The notes under the pieces: model-generated | What the model was told of the DNA's origin: nothing | Database searches by the model: none | Seen by the model: only the letters and a program-made list of their open reading frames with translations | Position numbers and translations under genes: made by a program | Shown: piece by piece, positions 17,243-29,840 of the stretch | Position numbering within the stretch: the stretch's first letter is position 1 | How the letters are laid out: every line of letters starts with the position of its first letter | NCBI GenBank assembly: GCA_949152475.1 | Contig: OX424562.1 | Location: forward strand, 24,428,209 to 24,492,208 | Origin: Terebella lapidaria | Lineage: Eukaryota > Annelida > Polychaeta > Terebellida > Terebellidae | DNA: 64,000 nt | Direction: 5' to 3'

Positions 17243-17908
17243 AAGTGGTGAAATTCTGTCACGATTCTCCGAAATTCATTCATTGTCAGCGGGCAATAAG
17301 AATTATGTAGCTTGTCGGCAGGATGGTGTTATTTCAGTACACAATAATTGAATTCTAATACCCTCATTTTTAAGGATTTTAAATTAGAACTTGCCACGAT
17401 CCAGTACCCCCGTAGCATTTGCTTTCATCATGAATTATACCAACTCTTTGATTATACGTCCACGTTGCTGAGAACGTTTTCACATTCCTCTGAGCAGTAG
17501 GTTTGCCTTATCGTGCTGGACACAGTTTTTGTGTATTCCAACACTGAATGATCCACGATAATAAATGTATTCATAGTATCTCTAAAATAATATTCAAAAC
17601 ATTCCATCTAGTTTCTAATATCTTGGAAAACAGGATAGCTGAAGAATGTGCTAACAGAGAAGATGACAACATGAGTTCATGGACCCAAACATGGTGATTT
17701 AATCAGTACTTTATTTCTACGGAATTTCAGTATATGAACATTGATAGATACGGTAAAATATTGAATCAGTGCATTTACCACGGAATTTCAGTACAGGGAA
17801 CAACATTTTCTAACTACATATTGAGTCATTACTCTTACCACGGAATTTTGGTACATCGACAGCACTCTACAACTTCTACAACTCTCAAAACTTCCCGATG
17901 TTTTGAGT

Positions 17909-20090
17909 TCACAGACATTTATAACAAGTGTATTGTTCGTCATCGTCGATGATGCCATACTCCTCGCCACAAGATTGGTTGCACCAGATGTGGCATCGGC
18001 AACACTTGATCCACTCTTCCTGGCGCTTGGGATCAGTTAGCTGACCATACTTGAAATGGCAACGACTACATTCAGAAGAAGTACTGGATTTTTGCGTGCC
18101 GCGTTTCACCCTCCGAGATGGTTTTTCTGTGTCAGATCCTTTGCTGTTAGGAATTTGAGCATCTGCCAAGGGAGAGGCATCAACAACTGAAGAGGCCTTC
18201 GTGGGTGCTTGTTTGATGGCTGCACGACGAGATGATCTAGGTTTTTCTGTGTCAGATCCTTTGTTGTTAGGAATTTGAGCATCTGCCAAGGGAGAGGCAT
18301 CAACAACTGAAGAGGCCTTCGTGGGTGCTTGTTTGATGGCTGCACGACGAGATGATCTAGCTTTTTCTGTGTCAGATCCTTTGCTGTTAGGAATTTGAGC
18401 ATCTGCCAAGGGAGAGGCATCAACAACTGAAGAGGCCTTCGTGGGTGCTTGTTTGATGGCTGCACGACGTAAAAGCACATCCCGGTGTTCAACGGCGTCC
18501 GTGTAATATTTGAGTTGGATGGTGGTCTCATTGACTGGTTTGAAGAAATGTGTGGTGATCGTTCCTGGAACTGTTTGGAGACCCTCCTGAAGGACATCGG
18601 TTCCAAGTTCTTCAAGACCCTTCAGGATGTCCTGTTCATTCATGACGATGACATGGATACTCGTGTCGCAGGTGAGAACCGCTTTTGCAAACGACGCTGC
18701 ATCGGTTATGATGGCTGATCTGGTCATTATCAGACGGTGTGCCATCCTTTTCACATTCCCTCCAAGTCCATCGTTCGGGCCCTTGCCATGAGAGGTCGCG
18801 AAAAAGTTCCATGCAATTTTGTGGCTGTGGCGTTCTTCGAGTGTTTGCAGCAGGGCAAAGATGTACTTGTTCTTATACTGACTTGAGGGTCCATCGGTCC
18901 ACACATCGATCTTTTTGGCAGTTGGAAGGTCCTGGTTGATCAGATCTATGATTCGCATAGTGAATGATGCAACAGCAGTTTTCTCGTGTTCACGGAAGTC
19001 ACTGACAATCACACAAGACAAATTCTGTCCCCTGTGGTAGATCATGATCGTGTATACTGTGATTTGCCTCTGTTTCCAGTGGGCACTCTGAATTTCATCC
19101 TGCCACAGGCAGGTGAAATTCTCTGCAAAATCCATTTGGAGCGAACAGCTGTGGCTGACTAATGCCATGGCATCAGCTTTTGATTTTTCATATGATTGAG
19201 CTTGTCTCGTCTTTATGAAAGTGTGCCAGAAGAACTGACTCAGCTGCTTGCCCAGGTCATCAAATGCATCGGTTGTCGACCCCAGCTTTGGTGCCTTCTG
19301 CAAGAAACCATTTTCATCTTTCCACTGATACCACTTGAAGTTTGGTTCTTCTTCAACCTTTTCGCGGAAGTTCTGGTGAAATAGCTTGCCATCTGAACAG
19401 ACATCGCAGTCGTTGGCCATGCATGACTGGTCATCAGGATTGCATTTACACTTTGCAGTGAATGCTTCCTTGGAGTAGAGAGGAACTACATCGGGGTATT
19501 TGCGATGAAGGGCTTCCAAGAGTAAGAAGATGTTTTCATGGTATTTGCAACCACACACGTTTTGGGGCATTTGAGACGACAACAGCACCCACTTTGGGCG
19601 CAGGGACGCAAACTTGGATTTGCCAATCTCCACACTTGGATTTTCAGCCTTAAAACAGCGGTATGTTTCAGCAACGGTCATGACCAGGTGTCTCTTCTGT
19701 TTCTTCAACTTGTTGCCTTCCTCGTCCTTAATGCTGATACAATCGGCCTTCCCAGGCATCATGCGACTTACTGAGTCACTTTCGTAGAAAGCTGTCACTG
19801 TTGCTGCAACCTCTTGATCCAACCTGGCATATGACCTTGCATCAACCACTTGAGCATTCATGAGATCAACAGCTAACGCTTTCAGCACGGTTTTCCGCTT
19901 CCTGGAACTTCGTGGTAGAGCCTTCAACACTCTGGATTTGGCTTTACAAAGTGCTGCCCTATTTCGATATTTGTGTTCGCTAGTTGTCGCTTCGTTGGCA
20001 ACTGGGTCTGTGTCGTCCCCTTGCTGGCGATTTTTATGGACTGCCGTCTTAGTTCTCTCTCTCAGCTGTTTGAGTTGGGTTGGTGAACCT
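17909..20090 (-). CDS. DDE-type transposase with C-terminal PHD-like finger
   Basis: An open frame of more than 700 residues starting at a splice-acceptor-like CATCTAG (20091). An ATG-initiated first exon may lie at 20206-20279. A basic N-terminus leads to a Cys/His segment (VCGCKYHEN, CKCNPDDQSC). The catalytic-looking core runs from QMDFAENF (about residue 266 of the GTG-started frame) through VWTDGPSSQYKNKY (about 345) to SHGKGPNDGLGGNVKR (about 385), giving acidic residues in DDE/DDD spacing. Three 40-residue repeats follow. The C-terminus (CSRCHFKYG ... WIKCCRCHIWC ... YTCYKCL) has PHD-like zinc spacing. I recall similar proteins as multicopy 'uncharacterized' transposases of insects and cnidarians, but cannot name the superfamily. 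The long intact frame suggests the copy is not old. Confidence 0.72.
18117..18476 (-). repeat. Three 120-bp tandem repeats in the transposase
   Basis: Exact 120-base period with only a few differences, encoding RRAAIKQAPTKASSVVDASP-type units of 40 residues between the catalytic core and the PHD-like finger. The period is a multiple of three, so copy number can change without breaking the frame. Confidence 0.92.
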
Positions 20091-20205
20091 AGATGAACGT
20101 ATAAGTAATAATAGGTTCATGTTTAGACTTTGAAAATCGTAACGTGCAGATGACCTGAGTGTTAGCAATTTGATTCATGCTAGCTATATTGCATTATATA
20201 TCTAC

Positions 20206-20279
20206 CTCTCATATGCCGTAGGATCATTTCGGAGCCTCAGTCGACGCTCATGCTGTCGCTCCGCAGCCGTTTCAACCAT
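20206..20279 (-). CDS. Candidate first exon of the transposase
   Basis: ATG at 20279 opens MVETAAERQHERRLRLRNDP, a basic start typical of this transposase group, followed by a GTAGAT donor at 20205. The phase (two bases left over) does not match the acceptor at 20091, so a piece may be missing or an indel present. Confidence 0.45.
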
Positions 20280-20598
20280 GCTGTTAATAAGGGAAATACG
20301 AAACAGTAAATAATCGACAAGAATGAATGCGAAATCGTGCCACTCTCTCTGATTAGATTCACTGAATAGGTGTGAATAATGTCTGAAATGTCTACGAAGT
20401 CTATTGCCTTAAGTTATGTTTCAATAATATACCAACGCTGTTATAACGTACTTGTGTATGTCTATATGTGTCTATCTAAATATTTATCTATATCTTTGTT
20501 TACGTCTACATGTATATCAGAAGAAATAGTCTTTTACTATGGTAGTAGCATTGATTGTGTATGGTATACATTGCTGTTACTTCATAGGGTTATGTGGC

Positions 20599-20631
20599 GT
20601 GACGGAATTACATTGCATGTAATTCCGTCAC
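20599..20631. repeat. Perfect hairpin of the transposon end motif
   Basis: GTGACGGAATTACA and its exact inverse separated by five bases (TTGCA). A further inverse copy follows at 20641-20653 and a direct copy at 20800. Confidence 0.85.
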
Positions 20632-20653
20632 ATTGCACTTTGTAATTCCGTCA

Positions 20654-22100
20654 ATGGGTTTTGTTTTAAAAAAAATTGACAGTTATTTTTAAATATTTAT
20701 TTTTATGGGTAGTACACCTTCTAAACTCGTTACGAGAACTACTCTAGGGGAATTAAGGTCAAAACTTAAGGCGCTACGAAACTATAATTTGTAAAAATGT
20801 GACGGAATTACACTCGGCCTATTATATTTTTTCTCTGACAATAATGCCACGTGTTGTTCACCAAGACGGAATAATAACACACACTATGTACCTTCAAAAT
20901 CTATAGGTCATGCCGATCAAATTGACATATTACATGAGTGGCAGAAGCAAATTAATTTGGCGATGCAGTTGGATGAAGATTGTTTGTTTACCTGACACGT
21001 GCGAGCGTCTCTTGGTGCGCTGAAAATCTTCGTGTCTGCGCATGCGCAATGAAACGTAAACGCGAAAACACGAACTGCTAAAATCGTAATGCGATAGCAT
21101 ACAGTCTAAGGAACATTTCAATACCACATATGCCCACAACCATGGACTATTCAACATTGACATTTTTGTCTCATTTTCCGTGGAAATCATGATAACATCG
21201 TGATTCACAACAGGACATTGCCAAAGTTACTTCGAGTTTTGGGGCGTTCACTGGTGAAGAAATCCGATTATGAAGTACATCCAACAATTTGTCCGATAAT
21301 TATGAGCTTTGAATTTGTAATCAAACATGAATGTCAAAAATCCATGCCCCATACAGCAGGCAATTCATCAATATGGTCTCAGATGAAAGTGACTTCGTTT
21401 GATGACTGCCGTGCTGAACCTCATCTGTCATATGTCTATGATTGCATGTATTATGTTGGTATCCCAACAGCCCAAAGGTGTATTCACTGTTCCTTCATTT
21501 CAATTATACAGTTTTCTTTACATGAAAATATGCTACGTACAGTATCGAATGTGAATAAGCCTACTACTGCTAATATTCGTGTACATGTATAGTCAATACA
21601 GCACTGCACAGTAAGCTGACAGATATACACCATATACCCAATAGTTTCCTATAGCATCTGATATAAAGTCATGAACGAATATTCATTATTGACAAGTAGG
21701 TTCATCAGTTCATTTGAAGAAAGTGTGTTACGAGCAAAGGTCTATCAACTGATCAGGGATATTGATGAGGCTCATACAGTCAATGAAAGAATCAAATTAT
21801 GGCAGACAATTTTTTTTATTTGATTCTGCGGACACAATGAGTGTACGAGGACTGATGCTACACTAGTACGAGCATTGCCATTGGTCACCATATTCTTTGA
21901 TAATATTTTGCAGGTCATTGCTTTAGGCCTAAAAAAATTAATTTTCTGTTTCTCGTCCCCGCCCGCCTGTGTTCAAAACCAGCCTCCCGGATTTTTTTAT
22001 TTGCGAATCTCAAATAAAAAAATAAAACGTGTTCCTCCCCTATTTTGAGGATAGTGAATGATCGAGACAATGAATCACAGCATGCAACTTAGCCATATAT
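20654..22100. other. No gene recognised
   Basis: Frames of up to 130 codons (21200-21592, plus) show no recognisable motif. 21920-21970 is inverted relative to 23150-23185 (TAGGCCTAAAAAAATTAATT). Confidence 0.35.
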
Positions 22101-22525
22101 TTAAGGTAGTCCGCTCCAAACAGTGAGGGGAGGGGGTCAAAGAGTTTTTCAAAATAAATGACTGTATTAACAAAATCTAGAGCTTCAAAATGACATATTT
22201 TATAGAGTAACTGGTACAGCATCCTAAAACTGAAAAGAAAGTAGGGGGTCACCGTATCCGTTCTCTTGGAAAACAAGATGCAATATGTGAATATGGGCAA
22301 AAAAATGTGTAAAAATACCATAAATTAAGTCATTTTAGTAAATGTTGATGATTTTTGATTGAATATGTCGAAGAAACCAACATGGTGACCCCCTATTTTC
22401 TTTTCAATATTAGAATGCTGATCAGTTACTGTATAAAATATGTTATTTTGGAGAGATAATATTCAAGATATAAGTTTTAAATTTTGACTTTTCATTACCT
22501 CCCTGTTTGTAGCGGACTACGTTAA
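22101..22525. mobile_element. TTAA foldback element (complete)
   Basis: Flanked by TTAA (22101-22104, 22522-22525). Ends GGTAGTCCGCTCC and inverse GTAGCGGACTACG. The arms are about 160 bases, around a centre containing GGGGGTCACC and ATGGTGACCCCCTATTTT. The LTR element at 1-8132 sits inside another copy. TTAA duplications fit piggyBac- or Kolobok-type mobilisation. Confidence 0.75.
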
Positions 22526-24322
22526 CTTACCTCCTTGTTTTCACTCTCCGCCAAATGAGACAAAGACGCTACCAGTTTTCAAAAACAGTTATTCCATGTG
22601 GTTACGTTTATGTGATAATACATATAAAATTGTGATCAATGATTGATTTACTATATTCCTCATTAATACTTCAATGGACATATTAACTGATAGAACGGTT
22701 CTCCACAATTACTCATTATTGAAATATATCATCAACTGACGGTTTTTGATAATACTACTACTAGTACACAGAATCATCCTGTCTGTTCTGACTGCCAGGA
22801 TGATGGCACCCCAGTAGTACCAAGGTGCCCGGCCAAGAGGTTTCAAGCCCAAATAAATCACGCCTCTAGAAATGAATTCATTAAAGTCATGTGTTACACA
22901 CGATTTCAATTCTAAAGGCTTGGTTTTTTTGGGCTTGAATGCGTCTGTGCGCAAGTGTTTTTTTCTCAATCAATCAATAAATCAAATTTATTTTCATATG
23001 TGTGAAATGTCGTCCCACCAAAAATAAAAAATAAAAAGTGCCTCCCTACCCGATTTTCTCGTGAGCTGAGGACGGTATTTTTTGCAAAATAAAAAATGAA
23101 AAATAAAAAATAAAAAGTCCCTCCCTACCCAGTTTTGAAAGAATAGGAGGACGAGAAACAGAAAATTAATTTTTTTAGGCCTTAGAGCGTACACATTTCT
23201 GCGCTCGCATCTAGGTTTCACCTATTCAATTTTTTTTCAAAACAGTACTACCCATTATCCGCTTAACTGGCAACATTGTTGGAGGCAGTCACTTACTGCA
23301 TAACGGTACCATTAATAACCATTGCCAAAATTTATTTTATATTAGAGCTGGACTCATTGATTTGAAGAGTTCTGTGTAGATCACCGGAGCTCAAACAACA
23401 AAATCCAACCTTCCAAATGTTTTGGCTACATCTCTGAAACATTAAATAATCTACACAATCATTGATTGTATCACTTTATTCCTTCTTCTTCTTCTTCTTC
23501 GTTTTGTATCACTATCGTATATATCTCTCTGACTAAAGAAGATATCCAAAGAAAAGTACATTACATATAATATAATTGAGTTGTTCCAAATAATGTTGGT
23601 CAACCATAAATATACAGTCACTACAGCATGGAAAACTACTACTGGTATTAAAAATCAAATCTATGTGCCATAACAAACTCAATCCAAAATTTTGCGTAAT
23701 AAATTTTACCATCTTATAGAAATTTACAAATATTTTTTACACACCAAGTCAACCTCACACAAACATATACGTCCACAACTCTGCCCCCATAAACCTATCA
23801 AGCCTACAACCATTTACACGTGGTACCTACATCATGCTACATGCTAAATTCAATGCATCACTCAACATAGGATAATTTTATGGTAATATCCAGGATCTCA
23901 TGCACTGAGACCTTATTTACATACATTGTCCTCCAGATCCAGCAAATTATCGTGACGTTGAATTCAGTATTCTCTGCCCCTCAGCTTCATTTGGTAGCTG
24001 GTCCTCATGAACAATCTCTATCAATGCCCTCATATCATACTGCAGAAACATGACGAGATTTGCCAGTGTTGTGTATGTCGTGAGAGCTCCAGACAAGTGT
24101 GATACAATCGGTCTTCTTTCTGTCTGACTACCTCACCGAGCAGCTCCCACTTCCTGGCACTCATAACATCCAGATGGAGATTAAACACCTTGAAGTCCTC
24201 TATGACGCTGTCCCATGTCACTGGACCTCGGTTCTTCTTGCTGTTTGCACTGATCTGACCTTCACCATCCAGCCCCCCGAAGTAGTAATCGTTCATCATT
24301 GCATTCACGCCAACCATTTCTG
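22526..24322. repeat. Dispersed segment copy B, first part
   Basis: Parallels 8231-10022 of copy A closely. It encodes part of the unrecognised protein on the minus strand at 24030-24317 and is then interrupted by the full-length LINE. Confidence 0.75.
24030..24322 (-). pseudogene. Unrecognised gene fragment, copy B, 3' part
   Basis: The downstream two-thirds of the exon seen at 9715-10152, with similar residues (VNAMMNDYYFGGLDGEGQ). The upstream third resumes after the LINE at 30065. The LINE split the exon. Confidence 0.6.
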
Positions 24323-24336
24323 TCCGTATCCCGTAC

Positions 24337-24878
24337 CCCCGTGGGGGTCCGGGGAAGAATAGGCCCCCAGTACTCCTGCTTGTCGTAAGAGGCGACTAAA
24401 AGGAGCAACCTGTTGGCCGTGGGTTGCAGCCCGTGATGGTGGAAGACGGGATCCTGGTGGTTGAAACACACCACTTTGGCCCTTATTTCACCTAGACGGG
24501 AGGTCAGATTGGCCCGATCTGATCAATCGGCTGGTCATGTCTTGCCCCATGTTGGTACCCAAGCATCTTTCAGTCACTCATTTTCATTCTTCAATTCGAT
24601 CGATCTTCATTCATATCTACTTTCTCCGTCTCACTATTTGTTTTCTCGACTTTCTAGAAGTGGTATCCAACATGTGAAGGCGGTGGCTCATGGGTCAATC
24701 AAGCATAAGTAGAAAGGGCTGTTTCGATTCATAGCACAGCAAGAAATTGCTGTGCTGGGACGTAGCCGCTACTTTTGTGAGAGTATGTCACCCATGTATC
24801 CCTGACACTGGATAGTGTCCCCTCGTTGGGCTCCGTGGTGGGTGGGGAGCATGGGTGATGAAATGTTTCTATATCAAT
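24337..24878 (+). promoter_or_regulatory. LINE 5' UTR
   Basis: GC-rich start with a CTTGTCGTAAGAGGCGACTA block, which I recall as a recurring 5'-end signature in invertebrate LINEs of this type. Probably contains the internal promoter. Confidence 0.55.
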
Positions 24879-26151
24879 ATGGCTGAAAAAACAACCCTTC
24901 AAAAAACGGATTCAAAAAAAAAAAACTAATAAAAAACGAGTTCTGAATTCGGATTCGGATCCGGAAACAGAGTTGCAATCTTCAAACTGGCCTAGGTTTT
25001 TGGTTATTAGATCTGACGATCCCGGCAAACCAGTAAGCAAGCTGTCACCATTTGCGATTGCAAAAGGGTTGAAGGGGCTTGCTGGCGAGCTGGCAGATAT
25101 TAAAAAAATGAAGTCTGGTGACCTCCTTGTGGAATGTGCAAGGAGGGCCCAGTCTACTAATCTTTTAAGATCAAATATGCTTGTCAATGTTCCCATAAAG
25201 GTGGTTCCTCATAACACTCGAAATACAAGTAAAGGGGTTATACGTTCTCGGGACTTGGCAGGTGTAAGTGAGGAGGAGATGCTTGATGAACTCAAGTCTC
25301 AGGGTGTGTTGGCTGTCAGGCGGATAGTCATCCGAAAGGATGGTCAGCCTGTGCAGACCAACACGGTCATCCTCACTTTCAGCTGCCCGACTCCCCCTAA
25401 ATCCATCAAAGCTGGCTACTTGAACATCGAAGTGAGTCTGTTCATTCCGAACCCTCTGCGATGTTTCAAGTGCCAGAAATATGGTCATGGTCAGAATTCC
25501 TGTCGTGGCTCTCAGGTCTGCTACAGATGTAGCAAGGAGGGCCACGACGGTGATTCATGCCAACAACAAGTCCAGTGTGCTAACTGTAAGGGTGACCACA
25601 TGGCTTCCTCAAAGGGTTGTCCCATGTGGTCCCGTGAAAAACAAGTGCAGAAGATCAAAGCAGAAAGGAATTGTTCCTTCCCAGAGGCGAGGAAGATGTT
25701 GCAATCGATATCTCCTCCCTCGGGAAGTCAACCCAGTTATGCCACTGTAGCCAAAAGAACGTATGCTTCGGTTGGTTGTCAGACGGAGCATTTCTTGGGT
25801 GGAGCTACTCCAAAGGTTCCACCTAAACCAGCCCCAAAACCCAAGATTGCTTCGTCTGCAACAACGAACACTCCAGCACCGAATCCATCAAAGTCGAAAC
25901 CAGTTCTGAAACAGTTAAAAAGAAATGTCTTACCACTACCAAAAGATCAGTCATCTCGGCAATCTAAGGCCACAAAAAATCTAGTCCAACGGAACATTAT
26001 GGAGGGGGAGTCTGAGGTCATGGATCTCCTCAGTTATGAAGAGGAAGATCTTGACGTCATACCTCCCACTCCAGATGTTTCCAAGCAAAACAAAATTAAT
26101 CTTGTCATTGACAAGGGTAAATGTAAATCCTCATCAATTCCTGCAGAATGA
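24879..26151 (+). pseudogene. LINE ORF1 (Gag-like, CCHC knuckles), one frameshift
   Basis: ATG at 24879 starts MAEKTTLQKTDSKKK; the frame breaks within the 12-A run at 24914-24925. From there to 26151 it is open: a central domain, then CFKCQKYGHGQNSC, CYRCSKEGHDGDSC and CANCKGDHMASSKGC, three zinc-knuckle motifs. The role is RNA binding in the LINE ribonucleoprotein. Its stop overlaps the ORF2 start as ATGA (26148-26151), suggesting coupled re-initiation. Confidence 0.85.
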
Positions 26152-29100
26152 ATTATAGTTTGATTAGTTGGAATTGTAGGGGCTTTCGTCACAATAGTGA
26201 TGAAATTAAAATGTTCATGCAGGATTTTAGCCCTGCTGCTATTTGTTTGCAAGAAACCTTTTTAAAACCTCAGAATAGTTTTAATTACAGGAAATATACA
26301 TCCTACCATCATTATGCCACATCAGCTGATGATCGTGCAGTTGGTGGCACTTCCATTCTAGTCAGTAATACTATTACACACAGGGACATACAGCTTAACA
26401 GCACTTTGCAGGCTGTTGCTGTGTCCCTCACAATTCAGAAGAACTTCACTTTATGTCCTGTGTATATTCCTCCAAGCTATAGCCTAGTCTTGGAGGAGTT
26501 GAACGACCTAATTGCACAGCTACCTTCACCCTATATCATTGTTGGAGATTTCAATGCCCATAATCATCTGTGGGGTTGTGATGATATCAATGCTAAGGGC
26601 AGGGTAGTTGAGCAATTTATAAGTGATAATGAACTATGTATTTGGAATGATGGTACTCCAACATATACACATCCTGCATACGGAACATTTTCGGCAATTG
26701 ATATCTCATTGGGTCACCCTTCGTTGTTTAATGATTTCACTTGGCAGGTCTGTGATGACCTGTGTGGTAGTGATCATTTTCCCACTTTTCTGTCCATGCA
26801 AGATCATTATGTTCCTGATCGGATCCCGAAATGGAATCTTGCTAGGGCAGATTGGTCAGAATTTAAAAGAATCTGCAATTTAGAATTGCAGCCAACCTTG
26901 TTTGAAAACACTCAGGATGACCCAATGGAGATATTTACATCTGTATTGCATTTCATTGCTGAAATGACAATACCCAAAACCCCTGCTTTTTCTAATAAAA
27001 AGAACAAGCCATGGTGGAACGAAGATTGTCAGGAGGCTCTTTCTGCTAGGAAGAGAGCTCTCCGGATCTTTCGTAAACACCCCACCCAAGCAAATTTAAT
27101 GGCTTATAAACATCAATATGCTCTTACCAGGAAAGTTATGAGGAAAGCAATGAAAAATAGCTGGAGACAGTATGTCTCCAAGCTTAATAATCGAACGCCT
27201 ATTAAGAAAGTATGGGACATGGTCCAGAAAATTTCAGGCAAACGTCAATTTACTGGTGTAAAACAGTTACGGTTGAACAACCGGGACATCATCGATAACA
27301 AGGATATTGCTGATGTTCTGGGTTCAACCGTATCCCATAATTCATCCAGTTCTCATTATACAGATTGTTTCCAGTCCTATAAAGTGAGGGAGGAACAGAA
27401 ACTTCTCAATTTCAGATCCAACAATACGGAGTACTATAATTGTCCTTTTAAAATGTCAGAACTGATGGAGTCTCTCAAACGGGCACATGACACTGCGACT
27501 GGGCCCGATGAGATTCACTATCAGATTCTGAAACACTTACCAGAGCCTGCACTTCAGACTCTTTTAAATATATTCAATAAAATTTGGGTTGGTGGGGCAT
27601 TCCCTGCTTGTTGGAGACAGGCTACAATCGTTCCGGTTGCTAAGCCTGGGAAGGATCCTACCAACCCAACGAATTATCGTCCTATTGCTTTGACCAGCTG
27701 TGTTTGCAAAACAATGGAAAGAATGGTCAATACTAGATTAGTATTTTATCTAGAATCTAATAAAGTTATCACTCCATTCCAGAGCGGTTTCCGGAAGAAT
27801 AGATCAACTACTGATCAGATTATTCGACTGGAAACTGCTGTACGGGAGTCGTTTATTAATCGCCAGCACATGGTGGCAATATTTTTCGATTTGGAGAAGG
27901 CATATGACACGACGTGGAAACACGGTATCCTGAAGGACCTCCATGAGGCAGGACTTCTTGGTCGTATGCCTTCCTTCATTTCTCAGTTTTTATCCAATCG
28001 TAAATTTACTGTCAGGGTGGGCACTTCATTCTCCGATATGTTTGATCAGGAGGAGGGTGTCCCTCAAGGCAGCATCTTGTCTGTAACCCTGTTCAGTATC
28101 AAAATCAATAGCATAGTAAGGATTTTGTCCCCTGGAGTGAATGCTTCACTCTATGTGGATGACTTCCTTGTTTGCTATTCATCAAAACAAATGCATACAA
28201 TAGAACGTCAATTACAGCAGTGCCTTGCGCGAATTGAGAAATGGGCAGACCGGAACGGTTTTCGCTTCTCCAAAACGAAGACTGTCTGCATGCATTTCTG
28301 CAATTTGCGCAAGTTGCACCCTGAACCCGAATTAAAGTTAAATGGTACAGTTATTCCCTTGGTGCAACAGTTCAGGTTTTTGGGGGTATTCTTTGATAGG
28401 AAACTATCATTCATACCCCACATCAAGTACATTAAAACAAAGTGTCACAAGGCTCTGAACCTTCTCAAGGTAGTATCACATATGGATTGGGGAGCTGATC
28501 GTGACGTGCTGCTCCGTTTATACAGAGCACTCGTCCGGTCAAAGCTCGACTATGGTTCGATAGTTTATGGCTCAGCCAGACCCTCCTACATAAAGGCTTT
28601 GGATACTATCCATAACCAGGGGTTGCGTTTGTGTCTCGGTGCATTCAGAACCTCTCCCATGGAGAGCCTGTATGTTGAGGCCAACGAACCCTCTCTTTAT
28701 CGTAGGAGGGAAAAACTCTCACTTCAGTATACCATCAAGCTGAAGTCTCTACCGAACAATCCAGCCCATAATGTTGTTTTCAAAGCTAAGTGTGTTCGTC
28801 TGTTTGAATCCAGGCCAAATGCAATACCAACCTTTGGTATTCGCATGAAACATCTATTGGCGGATTTAAACATTGACTTGAACACAATAGCCGAGTCAAA
28901 AATTTCAAAGGTTCCACCATGGGAATTGAAAACTCCCATAACTGACTTCTCTCTCAGGATTGGGAAGAAGTCTACCATCAACCCTTTGGATTTTCACAGT
29001 AGTTTTAGTGATGTTCAGTTAAATTATCCAAATTTTAAGTTTATCTAATATACTGATGGTTCTAAGGATGGTAATAAAGTAGGCTGTGCTGCTGTCACCT

Positions 29101-29840
29101 CAGGGAGAACATACAAACAACGTCTCCCTGATGTGTGTTCAGTGTACACAGCGGAGTTGAAAGCAATACTGTTAGCACTGTCCCACATCCGCCGGTCCGG
29201 AGAACTGGGTTTTGTCATTTGTTCAGATTCTCTATCAGCCCTTCAAGCCATAGAGAATCGTAATATTGACCATCCTCTACTTTTGGATATTTTAACTGAA
29301 CATCAACGTACTTTTCAAATGCATAAAGTTGTGGTATTTTGTTGGGTACCCAGTCATGTGGACATTCCTGGGAATGAACGTGCCGACAAGGCTGCCAGGG
29401 CAGCTCTTGATCTGGACGTCACATTTTCCAGGGTGCCACATTCTGATTTCAAGCTGCTCATCCACACGTACTTGTACGCAGAATGGCAGTCATTCTGGGA
29501 TGAGCAGGTTGATAACAAATTACACAAAGTCAAACCAACGATTGGTTGTTGTACCCCAATAAACGAAATGTCCAGGCGTGATCAACTGGTCATGTCACGG
29601 GCTCGTATAGGGCATACATACCTTACTCAGGGTTACCTGCTCCGTGGGGAGGAGGCCCCTGTGTGTGTGCCCTGTCGAGAGTGGCTGACCGTTGAACATG
29701 TCCTGGTACATTGTCAATATTTGGCTGACACTCGTCGTTTGTTTTACGAGTGTCAGTCAATGCATGATGTTTTTAACGATATTAATATTTATAAAATCCT
29801 CAATTTCCTTCGGGAAATTGGGGTATATTTCTATTTTTAG
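26148..29840 (+). pseudogene. LINE ORF2: endonuclease, RT, RNase H; one in-frame stop
   Basis: A 1231-codon frame broken only by TAA at 29046-29048. Residues 1-225 are the APE endonuclease (SWNCRG, LQET, GDFNAHNHLWGC, GSDHFP). RT spans about 440-760 (NPTNYRPIALTSC, FFDLEKAYDTTW, EEGVPQGSI, SLYVDDFLVCY). RNase H follows the stop at once (YTDGSKDGN ... CSDSLSALQAIE ... SHVDIPGNERADKAA). The C-terminus has C-x2-C-x8-H-x4-C (CVPCREWLTVEHVLVHC). The stop separates RNase H from RT, so this copy would probably be retrotransposition-impaired. Confidence 0.9.

Larger units (their letters stand above)
16858..20631 (-). mobile_element. DNA transposon with PHD-tailed transposase
   Basis: Ends are proposed at GTGACGGAATTACA (16858-16871) and its exact inverse TGTAATTCCGTCAC (20618-20631). 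The same motif occurs again nearby: 20599-20612, 20641-20653, 20800-20812 and the variant palindrome at 17217-17242. The true terminus is therefore uncertain and no target duplication was found. It contains one transposase gene on the minus strand. Confidence 0.55.

Noticed and set aside
18106..18615. Second minus-strand ORF of 169 codons over the transposase repeats
   Set aside because: An alternate frame of the 120-bp repeats; the +1 frame stays open only because the period is a multiple of three.
21200..21592. Plus-strand 130-codon frame
   Set aside because: No recognisable motif, no splice or promoter context; cannot be supported as a gene.
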